Positions 55,043-64,000 of a DNA stretch of 64,000 nucleotides are shown here, in pieces. The position numbers and the translations under genes are program-made. The stretch spans positions 19,292,205-19,356,204 of the forward strand of contig NC_035436.2 of NCBI RefSeq assembly GCF_002127325.2. The letters are read 5' to 3'. The stretch comes from Helianthus annuus. Lineage: Eukaryota > Streptophyta > Magnoliopsida > Asterales > Asteraceae. Positions within the stretch are counted from its first letter, which is position 1. Each line of letters opens with the position of its first letter. Below the pieces are notes generated by a model. It was given only the letters and a program-made list of their open reading frames with translations. It was not told the origin of the DNA and did no database searches.

Positions 55043-55045
<3 letters not shown>
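54985..55045 (+). pseudogene. Armadillo-gene pseudogene fragment, left of LINE-C
   Basis: CTTTTGTTTAAGTAATCTCATTAAAGAAGACGATGG-like sequence corresponds to the part of the armadillo gene around 47140-47190 (CLSNLVKDDDDLKLL), with several substitutions. It continues at 60941 after LINE-C. The last 17 bp are the LINE target duplication. Confidence 0.75.
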
Positions 55046-55077
<32 letters not shown>

Positions 55078-55134
55078 AAAAGTATACTTCATTAACAACA
55101 CCGAACCCGAAGACCGGGCCGGGACCAAACACAA

Positions 55135-58100
55135 CTAAATGATTACAAATTTACACCAATCCTTCCAATCTAAAATACCTTTCCTAGCTCTATGTTTGAA
55201 CCAGAAAAAGCTAACAATCCTTATCTCACTAAAGATCTCTTCCACATTATCCCTTTTCCGATTAAACCTCAAGTTGTTTCTAGCTTTCCATAGGACCCAA
55301 CAAGCTGTGATAATAATGCCGTAAATAGCTTCCCTCTCCGACTTCCCTCTACTCCCCACATTGTGAATCTCTAATAAATCTCTGAACGAAAAAACGAAAA
55401 AATTTTGGATCCTGCACCAGAAACTAATTTTCTCCCACACTCCCAACGCTAAAGGGCACGCAGTGAAAATATGGGCAACCGAGTCAAGACCTTCGTTGCA
55501 AAAGTTACACATATCATCGATAATCACCACTCCCCTTTTACTGAGGGCTTCAACCGAAGGCACCCGATTCATCTCTGCTCGCCAAGCAAACATGCTGCAC
55601 TTCTTAGGGACCCAGTTGCATTTTTCCATGATAAACCGGTTGCTAAAGTCACGCCGCGAAACCAAATGTTTTTTCACAGCCGCAACCGAAAACTCATTGG
55701 AGCCGCTACCCAACCATGACCACCTATCAGGGACGAAAGACAAGGAAACCGAAGCCACAGCAGCCCCAAGCTCTTGCAATTCAGCCCTCTCCGCATCCGA
55801 GTCCGGTTCGTTCTTCCATAACCACAAACCTCCTTCGTCGAGCCGATCTCTCACACTGCACGTCTTAACCACCTCCAGGCGAAAGAGAGCAGGAAATCTC
55901 TCCTTCAGAGGGATTTCAAACAACCACGGATCCAGCCAGAAAAGAATCTTATCCCCCTTACCGACCAAACCTTTAAACAAACGACGGATAGGAACGCTAT
56001 CACGTAAAGGCCGGTTAACTGCCGAGGTAATTTTGCTCCAAACCCCTCCTAACGTTTTTTTAACTGGTAAGAAACTCCAATCATTGTTACCGGCATGGAG
56101 GGCACTAATAATTTTAACCCACAAGCTACCTTGGTCGTTCTTGAACCTCCAAACCCATTTAGTTAGCAAAGCAACATTGACATCTTTAAGATTTTGAAGC
56201 CCCAAACCCCCCATCTTAACTGGAGACGCCACTCTATCCCACGCAACCCAATTAATTTTATGAACCTCCGGTGAACCCCCCCAAAGGAATTTGCGAATAA
56301 TAGATTCCAAGTCCCGAATAACTTTAACCGGAGCAAGATAAAGAGACAAAAAGTAAGTCGGAAGGCTTTCCAGAACCGAGCGAATTAAAGTGACCCTTCC
56401 TCCCAACGAAAGCGTAGAAGCTTTCCATAACGAGAGCCGCTTCTCAAAGACATCGAACACCGGCCTCCAACTTGATATTCGACCCATGTTAGCTCCAACC
56501 GAGAGGCCCAAGAACTTGAAAGGGAAAGCGTCGGCCCTACACCCGACCACATCGGCCATCTCTTCGACCTCGACCTGTTGCGAACCTACCCCAAAAAGAT
56601 TAGACTTACTCAAATTTATTTTGAGGCCCGAACAAATGTGGAAGCATCTCAAAATTCGAACCACGTTTAAAACGTTCTCCCTACTCCATTCCCCCATGAT
56701 GACCGCGTCGTCAGCATAGAAAAGGTGAGAGATCACCGGGCCTCCATTCGGAAGCGAGACCCCTTTGAGAATACCCAAACCACAAGCCCTGACAATCATA
56801 CACGATAACGCTTCCATCACGATAACAAATAAAAAAGGAGAGATCGGGTCCCCCTACCGCATACCCTTATGACACTTGAATTCGAAAGTCGGGGAACCAT
56901 TCACAAGAACCGAAGCCCTGGCCGAAGAAACCACACCCTTAATCCACAAACACCACTTCTCGGAGAAACCCATCTGCCTGAGAATATCGATAAGAAAGTT
57001 CCAATTTATGTTGTCATAGGCCTTCTCAAAGTCGATCTTCAGCAAGAAGATCTTTCTCTTTGCTTTTTTAGCCTAGTTCTGAATCTCGTTAACAATGAGC
57101 GGCCCGTCAAGGATGTATCTCCCACTAATGAAGGCAGATTGACTCGGAGAAATAATACTATCCAACACCCTTTTGAGTCTATTAGCCAGAATCTTCGATA
57201 TTACCTTATTAATAATTCCCACTAAGCTTATAGGACGGTAATCCTTCAGCCCAATCGGGTCTAAAACCTTAGGAATTAAGGCAATGAAGGAAGAACCGCA
57301 CCCCGGGCTAATCTCTCCATTAACATAAAAGGCATCCATAATATCAACAAAGTCACTTTCCACCAAATCCCAGAAGCGTTTAACAAATCGAAAATTTATC
57401 CCGTCGGGACCCGGGGCCCTGTCGTCATCGCAACCAAACACCGCAGCTTTTATTTCCTCCTTAGAAAAACGCGAGTCCAACATAGCCGCATCCGAATCCG
57501 AAAGCTTCCTCATATTGGAACATAAAAGACGTGGCCGAATAACACATTCTTCCACGAATTTCGACCTAAAGAACCTAAAAATCTCCTTTTTGACTTGATT
57601 CGGCTTTGAAACCCAACTCCCATCCACGTCCAGCCCATGAATGCGGTTCGATGCCTTCCTGCAGTTTACCATAGCGTGGAAGAACTTCGAGTTTTCATCA
57701 CCGCACTTGGCCCAGTTAACTCTCGACCTCTGTCTTAAATCACTGCTCTTTCGCTCTTCCTCTTCTAAAAGAATTCTCTTACATTCCATAAAAGTCCACT
57801 CCTCATCCTCGGTGAGGTCTCTAACCTCCATAACTGATTGAACATTTTCAAGATCAGACAAGGCAACAAGCACCTCCTCCGAAGCTGATTTCAGCATATT
57901 ATCCCTCCAAACCTTCAGCTCGGCCCTGAGAACGCACAACTTTCTCATCAGACATGAATCCGGAGGGCCACTCCACCCCTCATCTTTCTTCAAAACTTTG
58001 GAAACCACCTCTGAAAAACCAGATTTATCGAACCATGAATCAAATATCCGGAAAGGTCTTGGCCCAAAGTTCTCCGCAACCGTTTTCATAATCAAAGAAC

Positions 58101-58773
58101 AATGATCCGAAAGATACGTCGAGACAGCCTCTACACTAGCGTCCGGCCATTTATTAAAAAATTCTGCATTAACCAAGAATCTATCCAACTTACTGTGCTT
58201 ATTCCCGATAGACGAAGAGTAAGTAAACTTTCGGCCCCTCATATTGTATTCCAATAAACCCGCTTCGAAAATAAAACTGTTAAAGTTGCTGGCACAAGTC
58301 ACCTTGAACTCACAGTTCATTTTCTCCTCGCGAAACCTTACGGCATTGAAGTCCCCCAACACAACCCAAAAGCCATCGGAAACAGAAATAAGCTGAACTA
58401 GCTCTTCCCACAATATTTTCTTAGCCGGAACTCCCTGAGGAGCATACACATTTAAAACATTCAACACCGAATCACTACCAACCAACTTGCCCCTAATGAG
58501 GAGATAATTTCTGTTCTTCACAACACTGGATACGGAAAACCTAGCCACATCCCACAGGCAAACCAGACCTCCCGAATAACCGGCCGAATCGACACTGTCG
58601 AAAGCAAAATTTCTACTGCCCCAAAACCCAGCTAAGTCCGCCGGGGAAATAGACTCCCTTTTGGACTCTTGCAAAGCCATAAATCCAATCCCGTGTTTTA
58701 ACTTCAACTCTTTCACCCATCTTTGTTTCTCTAACCCCCCCAAACCACGAACATTAAAGGACAAAAAATTCAT
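55135..58773 (-). pseudogene. LINE-C ORF2, endonuclease-reverse transcriptase with two nonsense codons
   Basis: The frame runs from ATG (58771-58773) to a stop at 55135-55137, about 1,212 codons, without frameshifts. TAG at 57073-57075 lies where tryptophan is expected before AKKAKRKIFLLKIDFEKAYD. Another TAG at 56854-56856 lies where glutamine is expected in R-Q-GDP. Both can arise by a single C-to-T or G-to-A change. The domains match those of LINE-B: endonuclease (QESK with E36, VLGDFNAVRF, LSDH), reverse transcriptase (PGPDGINFRFVKRFW, DFEKAYDNINW, FYADDA) and zf-RVT (CNFCNEGLDSVAHIFTAC). By eye, amino-acid identity to LINE-B ORF2 is about half. Confidence 0.92.
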
Positions 58774-60552
58774 GATTCCACAACATTAATACCTGAGACT
58801 CCCAGCAATTTGTTAATATCGGTTGTCCGATGCCCAAATTCAACTCCTAATTGAGCACCAATATCAATTGTAGCCTGAACTTCTTCATCCGCAGCACCCC
58901 CTTGGTTCCGAACCTCGCTTGTTGCCTCCCCATTACCTCGCTCAAGAACCTGAGCAACGATCTCAGGGGCATCCTTCGACATACCGATGGGGGGACCTTC
59001 CGAATTGGCCCGCACATTTAGATCAATCCTGACCTCCCCACCTGTCTCTACCGAATCCTCCACCCTCTGGTTGTTCCTTGCTCTGTCAGTGAAACCTACA
59101 TACCCAAATCCTGGATCCTCCTCATTAACTGACTCCCTGGGCCTCTTGGTGGGCCTTTCAGCAATAGGAGAGCCCACTTTGTCAAAATGTGAAACAGATT
59201 GGGCCTTTCTAGACACATGGCCCATCCGTCTCCTTCTAGTAGACTTGGACTTTCTCTCACCTGACCCACACAAAAAGTTCCCAATAACCTCCGGGCCCAC
59301 TGTCTTGGACCACGTCCACAGGTTCTGTCCCCACTTCATGATTGCTGCCACCCATTTCTCTATCCGCATGAACAGGAGAGAGAATGTCATGGGGATCCGA
59401 TCCACCGCCTCCAAAAAACCCCTCGACTCCCACGCCACCTTCCCCATGCAACGTCTCTACATTTCCCCATGCATCAGAACCTCCCCCTTCAACCACCGGC
59501 GACGGCATCGGCGACGATATCGGCGGCGACCCTCCCCCCCCACCTGGAGAGACTCCAGACCCTAAACTGTCCGGGATCCAGTCATTGAGGTCTTCTTCCA
59601 CCCGAATCTTGTAAGTTCTGTTTTTCCATCTCACCGAAACCCCTTTGTTGATTCTTTCAACTTCACCAACGAGAACCCCAACCCTGCAGACCGAAAGGTC
59701 TTGATCTTCCTCCAAACCTTTTGGTACGTGAAGAATTTTACCGAACAACTCCCCTACCTGAGACATCACCTCCGATGAAAAGAGGTGCAACGGAATACCA
59801 CATAATTTCAGCCAAGACACTCTCTCAAAAGGAAGCGATTGACCGTTCCATCCTTCCAACCTAGAAAACCACGGGCCCCATACACTCTTAGACTCCAAGA
59901 ACCGAGTCGCTGAATCCTTATCATGGAAAGATATGAGAAGAGACAGCCCACCCAGATACTGGACATTCGCCACCACCACCTTCGCAATGCTTAGCAGTCT
60001 ATCAAAATCAACCAGAGTCTCCAGGTTTGCAGTCCTACCGACAAGAGCAAGACCGGCAAGCTCCTGAAATGCCGAAGTCCTATCCGGGATAATTACAGAC
60101 TGCTCCACCTTCTGCTCATCACCCAACTTAGCACCCAGACCACCCTTGGCATGGATACCCTGATCGTTAGACGAACCCACCACGTTACTGTAAGACCTGT
60201 AGTCCCTAAAGTTGTTGGTCGCCATTCCGAAAGACTGACCCTGCACACCTGGAACACGGGCCTTCTCCGGGATGGGGCCAAACTTCCCGGAGTTTTCCGC
60301 CGCAAACCTTGCTATATTAATCTTCAATCTACACTCGCCCATCTTGACACCCTTCAAACTATCCAGCAACTCCTGCCTATTAACGACATCTATGAAGGAC
60401 GCAAACCCAAACCTATTGCCAAACTTATCTCTCTTCTTCGCCACAAACGTACCAGAAATCTCCCCGAACCTATCCAGGCACTTCCTGAGTTCCCAGGGGG
60501 TGCTACCTTCCGGAAGGTTGGAGATGAAGAGTTTGGTGATATTACCGGCCAT
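58770..60552 (-). pseudogene. LINE-C ORF1, RRM protein with one frameshift
   Basis: The start is at 60552 (MAGNITKLFISNLPEGSTPW). The RRM shows RNP2 as LFISNLP and RNP1 as NRFGFASF. A conserved middle region follows (NVQYLGGLSLLISFHDKD, WLKLCGIPLHLFSSEVMSQV). Near 59300, at GGGCCCGG, the frame shifts. The C-terminal part (about 59290-58770) has the basic stretch SKSTRRRRMGHVSRK and ends in GINVVES. The ORF1 stop and ORF2 start overlap as ATGA, as in LINE-B. Confidence 0.88.
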
Positions 60553-60623
60553 GAACACCACCCAGCAAAACAGAACCACTCCCCTTACTCCTCCAACAAA
60601 AGCAAACGAAGCAGCGGAAACTC

Positions 60624-60708
60624 GACCCTAAGGGTGTTAATGGGATTCGAATCAATCTAGCTGAACTATACTCAGATAGCCGCGATCGATATCAGACCCA
60701 CTAAGCCC
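60624..60708 (-). promoter_or_regulatory. Conserved 85-bp 5' UTR block of LINE-C
   Basis: The partner of 35401-35485, with three mismatches in 85 and no indel, at a similar distance before ORF1. Flanking 5' UTR sequence is clearly more diverged. Confidence 0.7.
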
Positions 60709-60940
60709 CGAAGCAGTCCAGAGACCACTGCGGGAAAAGAGGGAAGGGGAGGAACAAACCACGAGCCGAGAGAAAGGGAGACGACCGGGTGGAGGGAAAC
60801 GCTAGGTCAAGATAGAATGCAAGGTACAAACCGAACCTTCCGGGGGAAGAGCGGGACCTCACACGCTATTTCGACAGGCGAAACTCCGGCAGACACTCCG
60901 GCGACTCTGCCACTTGCCTACAGAGAGAAAAAGACCCGAT

Positions 60941-61190
60941 GATGGTTTGAAATTGTTAATTGCTCGAAAATGAGGTTTCAGTTGTTTAAAAACTTTTGGG
61001 ATTCCGAATTAATTTGTTCGGAGTTTAGAGGTCGCCATTGAGTTCTTAAGCAATTTGGCATCCGGTCAATGACCAATCGAACTTATTATATCAAACGATT
61101 TCTTAAACGTTTACATATGATAATCTATGTTTATTCATATAGGAATTTTTCTAATTGCACCACGGTGCATCATATTTAAATCCCTTGGAG
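60941..61190 (+). pseudogene. Armadillo-gene pseudogene fragment and duplicated 3' flank, right of LINE-C
   Basis: 60941-61115 follows the armadillo gene from about 47174 to 47338: GATGGTTTGAAATTGTTAAT, ACTTTTGGGATTC, AAGCAATTTGGCATC and AACGATTTCTTAA. It carries in-frame stops and small indels. 61130-61190 then matches the gene's downstream intergenic DNA at 49185-49262 (TATAGGAATTTTTC, GTGCATCATATTTAAATCCC). About 1.8 kb of the original between these two parts is missing. Confidence 0.8.
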
Positions 61191-61212
61191 CATTCTATCT
61201 TTATCACTATAA

Positions 61213-61425
61213 GACCGTGTGTAATGGGGCGTTTTCAATAAAAAAATTTCAAAAATAACGCCCTATAACGCCCCATAACCCACTACACCAGGCGTTATAG
61301 GGCGTTTTAATGCAAAAAAAATGTTCCCGGCGTTTAAATTAAAACGCTTAATCGAAAAAAAACAACCAATCAGACGGCTAGTTTCCTAACGGCTAGTTTG
61401 ATTTAATTTTTATTTTTTTTAAACC

Positions 61426-61428
<3 letters not shown>
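61213..61428. mobile_element. Truncated Harbinger element, left end only
   Basis: GACCGTGTGTAATGGGGCG, preceded by TAA (61210-61212), matches the Harbinger ends at 3965, 8002 and 9384. ACGGCTAGTTTG near 61395 also occurs in the ORF1 leader at 33978, so this is the same family. The right half is missing and the sequence runs into a TA microsatellite. Confidence 0.65.

Positions 61429-61494
<66 letters not shown>
61429..61494. repeat. (TA)n microsatellite
   Basis: About 33 TA units directly abutting the presumed MULE end. Confidence 0.95.
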
Positions 61495-61497
<3 letters not shown>

Positions 61498-61984
61498 AGA
61501 GGTTCAACTAAGAATTTAATCTTCCCTAAGTTTCCTAAGAAGCAATCTTGAGCTTACATGTGGCAATCTCATTAATTTAGGTGAAAGGGTAATATTGGAA
61601 AATGCAAATTTCAAACAGATCTGTACTTAGTTTTAATCACACGATTTTCATTCCTTCTTTCATATTTTTCATTCATTCATTCATTGAGCTTCATCATCTG
61701 ACCACATCTAATTCAATCGTTTTCATCATCTGACCACATCTAAATCAATCGCAAATCTCAATCTCAATCCTGCTGAATCGTTCATCGTTTTCATCGATTT
61801 GCCGGTACCTGCGAGATTGAGATCAATCCTGCTGAATCGTTCATCGTTTTCATCGATTTGCTGGAACCCTAGCTCCTCTGTTCATTCATTGATTTGCTGA
61901 TTTATCCTCCTCTATTTTAATGATGTCTACTACTGTCGATGGTAAAATACCTTCTAGTTTTAATTTCATCTACTTTTTAGGTTT

Positions 61985-62218
61985 TTAGTTTTGATCTAAG
62001 TTGTGCTGGTTTTTATTTAAAAGTGTAGTTCTGAAGTTGTGCTGGTTTTTTGAAGTTGTGCTGGTTTTTTTATATTACATCATATTTTAAAGTGTAGTTT
62101 TGTAAAGTTGTGCTGATATCTTTATTTTGTGCTAGTTTGCCTGGTAAAGTTGTGCTTGTTTTTTGTGCTGGTTTATTGTAAAGTTTGTGCTGATATCTTT
62201 TATTTGTTCTGGTTTTTT
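61985..62218 (-). repeat. GTGCTGGTTT-type repeats in intron 1 of the FAR1-like gene
   Basis: At least five copies of AAAGTTGTGCTGGTTTT-like phrases and variants (GTGCTGATATC, GTGCTAGTTT, GTGCTTGTTT) lie between 61985 and 62218. Read on the minus strand, they are the AAACCAGCACA motif found in intron 3. Confidence 0.85.
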
Positions 62219-63379
62219 GATTTGTTCAGGAGTTCGTATCTGTCCAACTAATGGTAATCAGTATTATACTCCTATTGTTCCAGATTCTTCCAAACCTGTA
62301 GTTGGTATGCATTTCCAGTCAATTGATTCTGCCTTTAATTTCTATAAGAAGTATGCTAAGTTATCTGGGTTTGAGGGTCGAAAGCATACTCAATCTTCAA
62401 AAAATGGTGTTGTGATTAGAAAGTACTTTGTTTGTGCGAAAGAGGGTTCAGCGACATCCTGTGCTGTTGACACGGTAAATGATAGTGTTGGTGCTGATAA
62501 AAAGTTAAATGACCGAAGGAGGAGACCTTCTAAACGTACCGGATGTAAGGCACACATCCGTATGTCTTTAACTCCAAAAAATACTTATAGAATTTCTCAT
62601 GTATTTGAGGAGCATAATCATTCTTTTGTTGATGAAGAGGATTATCATCTTTTAGCTTCGTCTAGAAAGTTGACATTCACTGAAGAGCAACTGCTTTCTG
62701 ATTTTTCTGAGATGAATATTGGTCCAGTTAGGGCATTCAACCTTATGAGAAAGATTCGTGGTGGATTTGATAAGGTTGGAGTGACGTCTACTGATTGTAA
62801 AAATTTTAAAAGAGATATTAATTTGTTCATTGGAGAGTTTGATGTGGACATGGCTGTCCAACGTCTTATGAAGAAGAAGCTGTATTTGCCGAATTTTTCT
62901 TGTGAATTTTATTGTGATGAAAAAGGTTCTCTTGCTGGATTATTTTGGGCTGATGAAGAAATGAAACTGAATTATGAGGTCTTTGGGGATGTTATGTCTT
63001 TTGATGCTACGTTCCGTACGAACAGGTATTTTATTCATTTTTTGTAGATCATTTATTCATATTTTTATTAAACTAGCACAATTCAGCAAGCAATTGTAAT
63101 ATAATCAATTCAATTTTTAGGTATGACTTGGTATTTGTTCCGTTCACTGGAATCGATAATCATCATCACAATGTCACGTTTGCTGGTTCTTTGTTAGCAT
63201 CTGAAACTGCTGAATCATATAAATGGCTTCTTCAAAGTTTTTTGAAGGCTTTTGGTGTTGCACTTAAGGTGGTTGTGACTGATCAGGACGCTGCAATGAA
63301 AATTGCCATCCGAGATGTTTTCCCAGATACCAGACATCGTTTGTGTATGTGGCATATAATGATCAAAGTTTCTGAAAAG

Positions 63380-63710
63380 GTAACTTTCTTAAACCAGCAC
63401 AGTTTTACAATGTTATAATTTTTTAAACCAGCATAAATTAAACCAGCACACTTTTAGCATATAAACCAGCACACTTTAAACAATCCATTTAAACCAGCAC
63501 ACTTTAGCATATAAATCAGCACACTTTTTAAACCAGCACACTTTGGCATATAACTCAGCACACTTTTAAACCAGCACACTTTCTTTAAACCATCACAGTT
63601 TAAGCATCATAGTTTAAGTTTATACATCAACTAGCACACTTTAACATATAAACCAGCACATTTTAGGATTTGTTTGCTGTTTTAATATACTAATTATTTT
63701 TTTGTTATAG
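63380..63710 (+). repeat. Array of AACCAGCACACTTT repeats filling intron 3 of the FAR1-like gene
   Basis: About ten to twelve copies of AAACCAGCACACTTT or close variants (AAACCAGCACAGTTT, ATCAGCACACTTT, AAACCATCACAGTTT, ACTAGCACACTTT) are separated by AGCATATA-like spacers. The same 14-mer AACCAGCACAGTTT also occurs in coding exon 4 near 63784, where it encodes EPAQFE. A related AACTAGCACAATT lies in intron 2. Confidence 0.9.
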
Positions 63711-64000
63711 GTTGGTACTGAGCTATCACAAGATGAGGTTTTTAAAGAAGATATATGTGCTGTTGTATGGACTGATGCTCTTGAACCAGCACAGTTTGAG
63801 ACACAATGGTGTGATTTAATGATTAAGTACAACCTTACTAGTAACAGCTGGCTGTCTGATATGTACAACCTCAGATCAGATTAGATTCCTGCATACTATC
63901 GTCATGAACATATGTCCGGTCTTATGCGTACAACATCTAGGTCTGAGAGTGAAAATCATTTTTTTGGTCAATTAACCAACACAAAATTGTCATTAGTTGA

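Larger units (their letters stand above)
55046..60940 (-). mobile_element. LINE-C: full-length L1-type retrotransposon, minus strand, inactivated
   Basis: The 17-bp duplication GATGGTTTGAAATTGTT flanks the element at 55029-55045 and 60941-60957. The 3' end is a poly(A) of 31 (T on the plus strand, 55046-55076). It has a 5' UTR with the 85-bp block shared with LINE-B, ORF1 with one frameshift, and ORF2 with two in-frame stops. Two stops and one frameshift in 5.9 kb mean that it decayed after a complete insertion. The target was the armadillo pseudogene. Confidence 0.93.
61495..64000 (+). mobile_element. Mutator-like element (FAR1/Jittery type), left part
   Basis: It starts at GGGAGAGGTTCAACTAAGAA directly after the TA microsatellite. 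FAR1-type MULEs commonly begin in this way and favour TA-rich targets, to my knowledge. The FAR1-like gene follows on the plus strand. The right terminus lies beyond the window, so the TIR and TSD cannot be checked. Confidence 0.6.
61920..64000 (+). pseudogene. FAR1-related MULE transposase gene (partial, premature stop)
   Basis: Four exons fit without frame loss: 61920-61941 (MMSTTVD), 62230-63025, 63121-63379 and 63711 to beyond the window, all with GT-AG introns. The FAR1 DNA-binding domain (FNFYKKYAKLSGFEGRKHTQ, YFVCAKEG, RTGCKAHIRM, EEHNHSF) shows the WRKY-GCM1-like C..C..H.H pattern. A MULE transposase domain follows, with the first catalytic Asp in SFDATFRTNRY and the second in VVTDQDAAM, then DTRHRLCMWHIM. 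TAG at 63882-63884 stands where tryptophan is expected, followed by IPAYYRHEHMSGLMRTTSRS in the same frame. The gene is truncated by the window end. It is more likely a transposon gene than a host FHY3/FAR1 regulator, because a MULE-like terminus lies just upstream. Confidence 0.85.

Noticed and set aside
55463..56197. 244-codon ORF on the plus strand
   Set aside because: Antisense shadow of LINE-C ORF2.
63380..63710. CRISPR-like array
   Set aside because: Repeats are short, unequal and without uniform spacers, and they sit in a plant-type intron. There is no cas context.
61920..64000. A host FHY3/FAR1 light-signalling regulator
   Set aside because: A MULE-like terminus and TA target lie directly upstream and the catalytic MULE residues are kept, so a transposon gene is more likely. 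A domesticated gene cannot be fully excluded because the window ends.

Overview
This is a repeat-dominated stretch of a flowering-plant nuclear genome. It has spliced genes with GT-AG introns, a plant-type single-exon armadillo-repeat gene, two plant L1-type LINEs with RRM-bearing ORF1, Ty3/gypsy LTR elements primed by initiator tRNA-Met, PIF/Harbinger elements carrying a Myb/SANT-like ORF1, hAT MITEs and a FAR1-type MULE. The element styles are reminiscent of Asteraceae, but that is my impression and not something I could test. I find one apparently functional host gene (46138-47817). Nearly everything else is transposon or transposon-derived.

Layout. 1-9246: AT-rich sequence with an LTR remnant, tandem duplications, a 3.4-kb PIF/Harbinger element (3965-7410) that itself contains a Helitron-like insert, a 341-bp Harbinger MITE and a tRNA-derived SINE with target-site duplications (TSDs). 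9247-34890: a four-level nest. An old minus-strand LINE is split by a PIF/Harbinger element (9384-34143, TSD TAA). The Myb-like ORF1 of that element is split by a gag-only LTR retrotransposon (10306-33242, TSD TCCCT). That element is in turn split by a minus-strand gypsy element with 3,531-bp LTRs (13375-26821, TSD ATAAA). 35181-41500: a full-length LINE with a 15-bp TSD and both ORFs open. 42233-45937: a hAT element and another Harbinger element carrying ORF1. 46138-47817: the armadillo-repeat gene. 47818-54190: intergenic DNA with a long-TIR MITE and two head-to-head pieces of an Athila-like element. 54985-61190: a decayed second copy of part of the armadillo gene and its 3' flank, split by a second full-length LINE (55046-60940, 17-bp TSD). 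61213-64000: a truncated Harbinger end, a TA microsatellite, and the start of a MULE with a FAR1-like transposase gene that runs off the window.

How the parts relate. The nesting gives a relative order of insertion: LINE-A, then Harbinger, then the gag-only element, then the gypsy element. The LTR pairs agree with this, since the inner pair differs by well under 1% and the outer pair by more, with several indels. The least expected signals are: an 85-bp 5' UTR block almost identical in two LINEs whose proteins are only about half identical; a 39-bp hairpin-loop module shared, in sense orientation, by the two otherwise different nested LTR elements; hairpins repeated in the non-coding part of the gag-only element; and a dispersed AACCAGCACA motif in both orientations around and inside the FAR1-like gene, including one of its exons. 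All similarity statements come from reading by eye; no search or alignment was run.
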